Source of the DNA: Acidimicrobiia bacterium
GTDB lineage: Bacteria > Actinomycetota > Acidimicrobiia > IMCC26256 > JAENVU01
Length of the DNA stretch: 20,812 bases
Direction of reading: 5' to 3'
Assembly (NCBI GenBank): GCA_016650415.1
Contig: JAENVU010000123.1
Location: 1 to 20,812, forward strand
Of this stretch, positions 15,553 through 20,812 are shown piece after piece. Position 1 is the stretch's first letter. Each line of letters opens with the position of its first letter. Made by a program: the position numbers and the translations under genes. Below the pieces are notes generated by a model that did not search any database, was not told the DNA's origin, and saw nothing but the letters and a program-made list of their open reading frames with translations.

Positions 15553-16681
15553 GCCCGCGCGTACCTATCTCGACCACGCGTCGGCATCGCCGCTGCGACC
15601 GGTCGCGTTCGACGCGATGGTCCCCTTCCTCCGCGATCACCATGCCGATCCCGGACGGGTGCACTCCGACGGTCGCATCACCCGGGTCGCGATCGAAACC
15701 GCACGCGAGCAGGTCGCCGGTCTCCTGCGCGCCCGGCCGCGCGAGGTCGTGTTCACCTCGGGCGGGACCGAAGCGCGCAACGCGGCGATCTACGGCGCCG
15801 TCCGGCGCAGTCCCGACGCGACCCGCATCGTCACGACCGCCGTCGAACATTCGAGCGTGCTCGACGCGTGTCGCCGTGAACCGATCGGCGTCGAGATCAT
15901 CGGCGTGGACTCCGCCGGGCGCTTCGCCGCGTCCGACGTGCTGGACGCGATCGAATCCGACACCGCACTCGTGTCCGTCCAGCTCGCCAACCATGAGGTC
16001 GGCACGCTCCAGCCCGTCCTCGACATCTGCGCGGGCGCGCGCGAGCGCGGCGTGCTCGTCCACGTCGATGCGTGCGCGGCGATCGGGTACCACCCGGTCG
16101 ATTTCGCGGCACTCGGTGCCGATCTCCTGAGCGTGACCGCGCACACCTGGGGTGGGCCGAAAGGCACCGGCGCGCTCCTGATCCGCCGCGGGCTCCGCGT
16201 GCCCTCCTTCGTCGTCGGCGGCGCCCAGGAACGGAACCGGCGCGCCGGCATCGAGAACGTCCCCGCCATCGTCGGATTCGGCGCGGCCGCCGAGGATCTC
16301 ACCGGTTCGCTCCCCGCCGAACTCGACCACGCCCGGGCGCTCCGGGCTCGGGCCATCGCCGGGCTCGCGACGATCTCGGGCCTGACGTTCCACAGTCATC
16401 CCGTCGACGGTCTGGCCAACATCATCTGCTTCGGCGTCGACGGCGTGGAAGCCGAGCCGATCCTCCTGGCCCTGGACCAGCGCGGGATCGCCATTCACTC
16501 GGGCTCGGCGTGCTCGTCCGAGTCCCTCGAACCGTCGCCGGTCCTCGAAGCGATGGGCGCGGATGCCGACCACGCGCTGCGCGTCAGCACCGGCTGGAAC
16601 AGCACGGCCGCCGACGTCGACCGGCTGATCGCAGAGCTTCCCGGAATCATCGACAGCATGCGAAGGTTACGAACCTCATGA
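15521..16681 (+). CDS. Cysteine desulfurase homologue (NifS/IscS fold) lacking the PLP lysine
   Basis: A class-V aminotransferase-fold protein of 386 residues. Family landmarks are YLDHASASPL, TSGGTEARNAAI (Thr83), VEHSSVLD (His110, PLP-stacking), ANHEVGTLQPV, HVDACAAIG (Asp183) and the catalytic-cysteine loop HSGSACSSESLEPSPVL (Cys331). Two PLP contacts are changed. In E. coli IscS, GHK-IYGPKG carries the Schiff-base Lys206; here the text is AHTWGGPKG with Thr209. Gln183 of IscS corresponds to Ala186. The cysteine and phosphate-pocket His208 remain. It may therefore be a sulfur carrier, a pseudo-enzyme or an enzyme with an altered mechanism; sequence alone cannot decide. The start is GTG 15521 or the in-frame GTG 15536; the latter would trim five residues. 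The gene overlaps the regulator, and its TGA overlaps the VOC start. Confidence 0.85.
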   Translation: MATITVSSTSEPARTYLDHASASPLRPVAFDAMVPFLRDHHADPGRVHSDGRITRVAIETAREQVAGLLRARPREVVFTSGGTEARNAAIYGAVRRSPDATRIVTTAVEHSSVLDACRREPIGVEIIGVDSAGRFAASDVLDAIESDTALVSVQLANHEVGTLQPVLDICAGARERGVLVHVDACAAIGYHPVDFAALGADLLSVTAHTWGGPKGTGALLIRRGLRVPSFVVGGAQERNRRAGIENVPAIVGFGAAAEDLTGSLPAELDHARALRARAIAGLATISGLTFHSHPVDGLANIICFGVDGVEAEPILLALDQRGIAIHSGSACSSESLEPSPVLEAMGADADHALRVSTGWNSTAADVDRLIAELPGIIDSMRRLRTS

Positions 16682-17139
16682 TCCCTGTCCAGCGTTTGAA
16701 CCATGCCGTCCTCTACGTGCGTGACGCCCAAGTGTCGGCCGACTTCTACTGCGAGGTCCTCGGATTCGAGGTCGTCGAGGCCATGCCCGGCGCGGTCTTC
16801 CTGCGGGCATCCGGCACGAGCAACCATCACGACCTCGGGCTGTTCTCGGTCGGGCCCGATGCGCCCCGCCCCGAACGCGGGCGCGTCGGCCTCTACCACC
16901 TCGCCTGGCAGGTCCCGTCCATCCACGACATCGCGAACGCCCGGCTCGAACTCCAACGGGTCGGGGCGTATACCGGTGAAAGCGACCACGGCGTCTCGAA
17001 GTCGGTGTACGCCCACGACCCCGACGGCAACGAGTTCGAGATCATGTACATGGTTCCGAGCGATCAGTGGGGCGAGTACGAGCAACACGCCGTGGTACAA
17101 CCCCTTGACCTTCCCGCCGAGATCGAGAGATTTGGATGA
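16678..17139 (+). CDS. VOC-family protein (glyoxalase / extradiol dioxygenase-like)
   Basis: A 153-residue two-module vicinal-oxygen-chelate protein. The segments are LNHAVLYVRDAQVSADFY, then LGFEVV, GLYHLAWQV and the terminal DPDGNEFEIMYM. A likely metal triad is His9, His74 and Glu121, as in type I extradiol dioxygenase-like VOC proteins. The substrate cannot be identified; bleomycin-resistance, glyoxalase and dioxygenase roles are all found in this fold. Its ATG overlaps the desulfurase stop (16678-16681) and its TGA overlaps the next ATG (17136-17139). It is thus locked into an operon with the regulator and the desulfurase homologue, suggesting a sulfur, oxidative-stress or thiol-related substrate. 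That suggestion is inference from position only. Confidence 0.85.
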   Translation: MIPVQRLNHAVLYVRDAQVSADFYCEVLGFEVVEAMPGAVFLRASGTSNHHDLGLFSVGPDAPRPERGRVGLYHLAWQVPSIHDIANARLELQRVGAYTGESDHGVSKSVYAHDPDGNEFEIMYMVPSDQWGEYEQHAVVQPLDLPAEIERFG

Positions 17140-17855
17140 CCGAGAACTGGTCCGACCTGTCCGCCCGCCTGCAGGGCGCCCTCGCGCTGAGCGCGCCGCC
17201 GATCGCAATCACGTTCTCGGGGGCCGCGCCGGACGGTGTCGCCGCGTTCGACGCGCCGATGCCCGATCCCCTCGCCGACGGCCGCACCGGACGGGTCCCG
17301 GCCGGATGCGTCTTCTGGATCCATGGCGCCGAGCGCACGTTCTCCACGGTCAAGGCCGACCACGGCAACTGTTCGGTCGGCAGCCTCACCCACGGCTTCG
17401 CGACCCTCGATGAGGTCGCGGGCAACGGAGACGTCGCCGCACTCCTCGAGACCGGCTGGGTCACCATGGATGTCGTCCCTCAGATCCCGGTCGTCACCGA
17501 ACGCCCGGGTGCGGTCACCTACGGCCCGCTGGCCGACACGCCCGTCGAACCGAGCGTCGTGCTTTTCCGAGTCAACGGCAAGCAGATGATGGTGTTGTCG
17601 GACGCGGTCCCGGGCTTGCGCATCGAGGGCAAGCCGCAGTGTCACATCGTCGCGATCGCGAAAGAGCAGGGCGAGATCGCCGCCAGCGTCGGCTGTGCGT
17701 TGTCACGGGTGCGGACCGGTATGGCGGCCACCGAGATGACCTGTGCGATCCCGGCGGCCAAGGTCGCGGAGGTCATCGACGCGATCGAGACCAACGCCGT
17801 CGCCGATGCCGCGGTGGCCCGGTACGCCGGCGAAGACGCGCTCCGCTTCGCCTGA
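17136..17855 (+). CDS. DUF169 family protein
   Basis: A 239-residue protein of the DUF169 group (COG2043-like), recognised by the opening SAPPIAITFSG, the mid-region GCVFWIHGAERTFSTVKADHGNCSVGS with a C-X20-C pair, and the late GCALSRVRTGMAATEMTCAIPAAKV. Five cysteines (58, 79, 169, 187, 203) sit in or near these conserved patches, which would suit binding of a metal or Fe-S cluster, but no function is established that I know of. It is the last gene of the four-gene overlapping operon started by the SufR-like regulator. It faces the nfuA-like gene across a 68-base gap with no convincing terminator (only a weak GGCGTC/GACGCC pair with a long loop). Confidence 0.8.
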   Translation: MTENWSDLSARLQGALALSAPPIAITFSGAAPDGVAAFDAPMPDPLADGRTGRVPAGCVFWIHGAERTFSTVKADHGNCSVGSLTHGFATLDEVAGNGDVAALLETGWVTMDVVPQIPVVTERPGAVTYGPLADTPVEPSVVLFRVNGKQMMVLSDAVPGLRIEGKPQCHIVAIAKEQGEIAASVGCALSRVRTGMAATEMTCAIPAAKVAEVIDAIETNAVADAAVARYAGEDALRFA

Positions 17856-17923
17856 CCTCGCGACCGTTCTGGCGTCGCTGGCTCGCTCCCCGCACGAGTT
17901 ATTGACGCCGGAATGGCAGCGGG

Positions 17924-18547
17924 TTACTTCTTGGCGGCTTCGTAGTAGGGGTTGGTGCCGCCGGCGTGGTCGGTGACGTCGACGACCTCGGTGATCTCGG
18001 GGACCGAATCCAAGATGGCAACCTCGATGCCTTGCGACATGGTCGTGGCGGCCATCCCACAGCCCTGACACCCGCCGCCCATGCGCATGTACGCGATCGA
18101 GTTCTCGATCGCAACCAGTTCGGCGAACCCGCCGTGTGACGCGATCTGCGGGTTGATCTGCACGGCCAAGATCTCGACGACCTTCGCGACGATCGGATCG
18201 TCCTGATCGAGATCGGGCATCGGGCCCATGCCCGGCGGCACCGGCGCATTCGGGTTCTGCAGCACCATGCCGCCACCCGAGAGATCGAGCGTGGAACCAC
18301 GAATGTTGTCGACGTGCTCGGCCGGGACGACGATCGTGAGGTCGTCACCGTGCTGCACCGCGTCGCCCTCGGCAGCCTCGGTGATCTTGCGGAAGTACAT
18401 GTCGTAGGTGAACGCCGTTCCCGCCGCACCGGTGACCTCGATCCACAGCGCCAGGGTCTCGGGCTCCGGTTCGCCGCCCCGGACCTCCAGCACGCGATCG
18501 CGGGCCGCGTCGGAGAACGCCAGGAGTGGAACAACGGTGTCAGTCAT
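17924..18547 (-). CDS. nfuA: NfuA-like Fe-S cluster carrier (degenerate A-type domain + Nfu domain)
   Basis: A 207-residue scaffold/carrier. The N-terminal half (about 5-100) resembles an A-type (IscA/HesB) domain without its cysteines. The C-terminal Nfu domain (about 117-200) has INPQIASHGGFAELV, the cluster-binding Cys160-Gln-Gly-Cys163 in GGGCQGCGM, and PEITEVVDVTDHAGGTNPYY. This two-part layout and the terminal NPYY match E. coli NfuA, which delivers [4Fe-4S] clusters to enzymes under stress. I chose ATG 18547 because TATCAT lies seven bases upstream; an ATG at 18556 adds only three residues. It is divergent from the ATP-grasp gene and converges on the SufR-like operon, adding to the Fe-S theme. 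Confidence 0.92.
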   Translation of the reverse strand: MTDTVVPLLAFSDAARDRVLEVRGGEPEPETLALWIEVTGAAGTAFTYDMYFRKITEAAEGDAVQHGDDLTIVVPAEHVDNIRGSTLDLSGGGMVLQNPNAPVPPGMGPMPDLDQDDPIVAKVVEILAVQINPQIASHGGFAELVAIENSIAYMRMGGGCQGCGMAATTMSQGIEVAILDSVPEITEVVDVTDHAGGTNPYYEAAKK

Positions 18548-18553
18548 GTGCAC

Positions 18554-18560
18554 CATGATA
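18554..18560. promoter_or_regulatory. Two-way -10 element shared by nfuA and the ATP-grasp gene
   Basis: In CATGATA, the minus strand reads TATCAT seven bases before the nfuA ATG (18547). The plus strand reads CATGAT seven bases before the ATP-grasp ATG (18567). The layout is almost mirror-symmetric, and both mRNAs would be leaderless. The plus-strand hexamer is the weaker match. Confidence 0.5.
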
Positions 18561-18566
18561 CGACCC

Positions 18567-19730
18567 ATGCCGCGGGTCCTCCTCCTTGTGCCCACTGCCA
18601 CATATCGGGCGCCGGATTTCATCCGCGCCGCCAAGGATCTCGGCATCGACCTCGTGGTCGGATCCGACGAGGCACCGCCCTACGCCACTGCTGGACGGGC
18701 GATTGTGCTCCCGCTCGACGATCCCGTGGCTGCGGCCACGCTCATCGAATCCCTGGATCGGGACCGGGCGGTCGATGCCGTGGTCGCGATCGACGACCAA
18801 GGCGTGATCGTCGCCGCGACCACCGGCGAACGGATGGGCTTGCCCCACAATCCCCCCGATGCGGTCGCGGCGACCCGCGACAAGGCCGCGCTCCGGGCCC
18901 GGCTCGCGGCCGCGGAGGTCCCCCAGCCCCGCTTCGGCCCGACCCCGGATGCGGTCGGGTATCCATGTGTCGTGAAGCCCACCGGGCTCGCCGGGAGCCA
19001 GGGGGTGATCCGGTGCGACTCCCCCGCCGAGTTCGACGCCGCGGTCACGCGCATCCGTGCCTTCTGGACCGGCGAAATCATCGTCGAGGAGTACCTCCCC
19101 GGGGTCGAGGTCGCGGTCGAAGCCATCCTGCGCGCCGGTGAACTCACCGTCCTCGCCATCTTCGACAAGCCCGATCCCCTCGTCGGCCCGTACTTCGAAG
19201 AGACCATCTACGTCACCCCGTCGCGGCTCGCGGCCGAGACCCAGCGCTCAGTGATCGAGTTGGTCGCCCGCGCCGCGGCCGGTATCGGGCTGACCGAAGG
19301 ACCGGTGCACGCGGAGGTCAGGGTCGACGGTGATCGGTGCACCCTGATCGAGGTCGCGGCCCGCACCATCGGTGGGCTGTGCGCGCGCACGTTGCGCTTC
19401 GGCGCGGGGATCTCACTCGAAGAGGTCGTGCTGCGGCATGCCCTCGGCATGGACTTCGGCAACTTGGCGCGCACCACGGGCGCCTCGGGCGTGATGATGC
19501 TGCCGATCCCGCGGGCGGGAACCCTGCGCGCCGTCGATCACCGCGACCGAGCACTGGCCGTCCCCGGTGTCGTCGACCTCGACATCACCATCCCGATCGG
19601 CGCGCCTGTCGTGCCACTCCCCGAGGGTGACCGCTACCTCGGCTTCCTGTTCGCAACCGGAGTATCACCCGCGGCGGTCGAAGCCAGCCTCCGAGCCGGT
19701 GCCGATGCGCTCAGTATCGTCGTCGACTGA
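18567..19730 (+). CDS. ATP-grasp domain ligase
   Basis: A 387-residue ATP-grasp protein. It has an N-terminal Rossmann-like pre-ATP-grasp domain (VLLLVPTATYRAPDFIRAAKDLGIDLVVGSD) and lid/ATP-binding segments (PCVVKPTGLAGSQGVIR and EIIVEEYLPGVEVAVEAIL). The Mg-binding segment is CTLIEVAARTIGGLCARTL, followed by a C-terminal capping domain like those of L-amino-acid ligases. In most ATP-grasp enzymes the segment reads E-I-N-P-R; here Glu and Arg are kept but the Asn position is Ala. Such proteins join a carboxylate to an amine or thiol through an acyl-phosphate, but the substrate is not readable. The ATG at 18567 is 19 bases from the divergent nfuA start. In-frame ATGs at 18546 and 18555 would overlap nfuA and are less likely. 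Confidence 0.85.
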   Translation: MPRVLLLVPTATYRAPDFIRAAKDLGIDLVVGSDEAPPYATAGRAIVLPLDDPVAAATLIESLDRDRAVDAVVAIDDQGVIVAATTGERMGLPHNPPDAVAATRDKAALRARLAAAEVPQPRFGPTPDAVGYPCVVKPTGLAGSQGVIRCDSPAEFDAAVTRIRAFWTGEIIVEEYLPGVEVAVEAILRAGELTVLAIFDKPDPLVGPYFEETIYVTPSRLAAETQRSVIELVARAAAGIGLTEGPVHAEVRVDGDRCTLIEVAARTIGGLCARTLRFGAGISLEEVVLRHALGMDFGNLARTTGASGVMMLPIPRAGTLRAVDHRDRALAVPGVVDLDITIPIGAPVVPLPEGDRYLGFLFATGVSPAAVEASLRAGADALSIVVD

Positions 19731-19781
19731 CCGGCGGCCCCCGGGCGATCTCATCGGCCCACGCAGTGCACGCAACTACTG

Positions 19782-19833
19782 AGGCTGGTTGTTCGCGGCG
19801 TCAATGCGCTCTTCTCGACGGCGCAACCAGCCT
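19782..19833. repeat. 10-bp inverted repeat downstream of the ATP-grasp gene
   Basis: AGGCTGGTTG (19782-19791) and CAACCAGCCT (19824-19833) are perfect complements separated by 32 bases, with a small CGTC/GACG pair inside. It lies in the 231-base gap between the convergent ATP-grasp gene and the repeat-protein gene, and may end transcription. I see no convincing gene in the rest of this gap. Confidence 0.5.
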
Positions 19834-19961
19834 GATGGGTTGGCTCGGGCTCGAGACCTCGAACACGCACTCCCCGGCAGGCCAATGCTGCGTTCGTCGA
19901 CCGCTCCTGGTCCCGAACTCCCCTTCGTGGGTGGGGTCCGTTTCGACAGGCGCTGCGACGA

Positions 19962-20812
19962 TCACGGAACTCCGGCCGACGCGAACGGATGAAGACCGCC
20001 GTATCCGTCGAGCACGAGTCCTCCCATCGAACCAGGAAGGCTCGTGAGGCCTTGCGCGATTGGGAATCCCCCCCAATACGGTCCGCCGGCCACTCTTGGC
20101 AGCGCGTCCCCGAAGAGTCGCCCAAACGGATGCACACCTCCAAACGCGTCGGCGACATAGCCGCCAAGCCCGCTCGAATCACTGATCGGTACGCTCACGC
20201 CCCGGGCGATGTCCCATCCTGGCCAATAAGGAACGGCGCGTGGGACAGGTGGAATCGCTCCCGAGCCGATCGCGAACGGGTGGAGGCCGCCCCATCCGTC
20301 AAGGACATACCCGCCAGAACCATCGGGCAGGATCGCCAACCCACGCGCGGTATCCCAACCTGGCCAGAACGGCCCCCCGCTGATCACCGGCGGTCTGCTG
20401 CCATTGAGCCCGAAGGGGTGGAGCCCACCCCAACCGTCGAGGACATACCCGCCAGAGCCATCGGGCATGACGGCAACATCGCGCGCGATGTCCCAGCCCG
20501 GCCAATATGGCCCTGCGCTCGGCGATGGTGGATTGGCGTCCGCTCCTTGCGAATACACGTGGAGCCCACCAAATCCATCAACCACATACCCTCCGATCCG
20601 ATTGCGTTCGTCGCGACACCGCGAGCGATGTTCCAGCCCGGCCAATACGCCCCTCGGCCAATAGGTCGCACTCTGACCACGTCGACCGATCCGTCGCGTT
20701 GTGTCCCGTGTCCCGTACCTCCGACCGTGACCCCAAAGCCAGAGTCCACCGGCACGTAGCTCGATCCGCCACCACCGCCGCCTGCGGAGGACTGGCCCAC
20801 TGTGCCGTACGC
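19962..20812 (-). pseudogene. C-terminal part of a glycine-rich repeat surface protein, frameshifted, 5' end outside the window
   Basis: Read from the right edge, the frame gives a glycine-rich segment (VGQSSAGGGGGGSSYVP), then GDGSVDVV-like residues absent other domains, and the first repeat AYWPGWNIARGVATNAIGSEG. The frame then breaks near 20593. The next frame continues GGYVVDGFGGLHVYSQG and runs through four more repeats to TGA 19962-19964. The repeat core is PYWPGWDIARGVA--PDGSGGYVLDGWGGLHPFG, likely beta-rich blades of a secreted protein. Adding one G after TCG on the coding strand restores GSGGY as in the other copies, so one base is missing. It may be a true mutation or an assembly error. 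Codon third positions look less GC-rich than in neighbouring genes. As it stands, translation would end at 20384. The function is unknown. Confidence 0.75.
20071..20647 (-). repeat. Five tandem protein-coding repeats (about 138-150 bp period)
   Basis: The same landmark (coding TATTGGCC or a close variant) recurs at about 20071, 20221, 20362, 20500 and 20640. The spacings are 150, 141, 138 and 140 bases. The first three are multiples of three; the last is not, which independently locates the lost base in the interval 20500-20640. The copies encode the WPGWDIARG / GGYVLDGWGGLHPFG units. Confidence 0.8.

Noticed and set aside
19751..20182. Small open frames on both strands in and near the gap before the repeat gene
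   Set aside because: No recognisable motifs, ribosome sites or promoter, and they partly overlap the repeat-protein end. One minus-strand frame (19801-20076) might be a displaced tail but cannot be supported.
20588..20600. Programmed -1 frameshift in the repeat protein
   Set aside because: No X-XXY-YYZ slippery heptamer or clear downstream structure is visible; a lost base in a G-rich context explains it more simply.

Overview
This is a gene-dense, high-GC window with almost no intergenic space and many 4-base ATGA/GTGA gene overlaps. Several markers place it in the Actinomycetota: a WhiB protein, a PdtaS-type cytosolic histidine kinase, a DUF3107 protein and a pair of ArsA/Get3-like ATPases. 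The repeat protein at the right end and the style of the S8 peptidase make me think of an Acidimicrobiia-type genome (Ilumatobacter/Microthrix relatives). That last step is an impression, not a demonstration.

Layout, left to right. (1) Positions 1-3938: the tail of a diacylglycerol-kinase-like gene overlaps two ABC exporter half-transporters. These look like a heterodimeric exporter with one degenerate ATP site. (2) Positions 3935-4648 (-): a glycerophosphodiester phosphodiesterase whose stop codon shares CTAG with the exporter stop. (3) Positions 4799-6629: convergent whiB1 and pdtaS separated by a hairpin terminator, the same neighbours as in Mycobacterium tuberculosis. (4) Positions 6690-7976: an MFS exporter. 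(5) Positions 7933-10347 (-): DUF3107 followed by two Get3-like ATPases (BagA/BagB type). (6) Positions 10415-13861 (-): a very large secreted subtilisin-like protein fused to FG-GAP/VCBS-like repeats. (7) Positions 13929-18547: an Fe-S-themed block. A minimal Mrp ATPase is divergent from a four-gene operon, every junction of which overlaps: SufR-like regulator, cysteine desulfurase homologue, VOC protein and DUF169 protein. An NfuA-like Fe-S carrier then faces this operon. (8) Positions 18567-19730: an ATP-grasp ligase divergent from nfuA. (9) Positions 19962-20812 (-): the C-terminal part of a glycine-rich surface protein with about 47-residue repeats, carrying a one-base frameshift.

The most unusual item is the Fe-S block. 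The desulfurase homologue keeps its catalytic cysteine but has Thr where the PLP Schiff-base lysine should be and Ala where the PLP-contacting Gln should be. It is co-translated with a cysteine-bearing SufR-like regulator and two genes of unassigned function, with no sufBCD genes in view. A second theme is transcription: at least five starts have a TANNNT -10 element only 6-7 bases upstream (leaderless mRNA). Two divergent pairs appear to use one shared, overlapping two-way -10 element.
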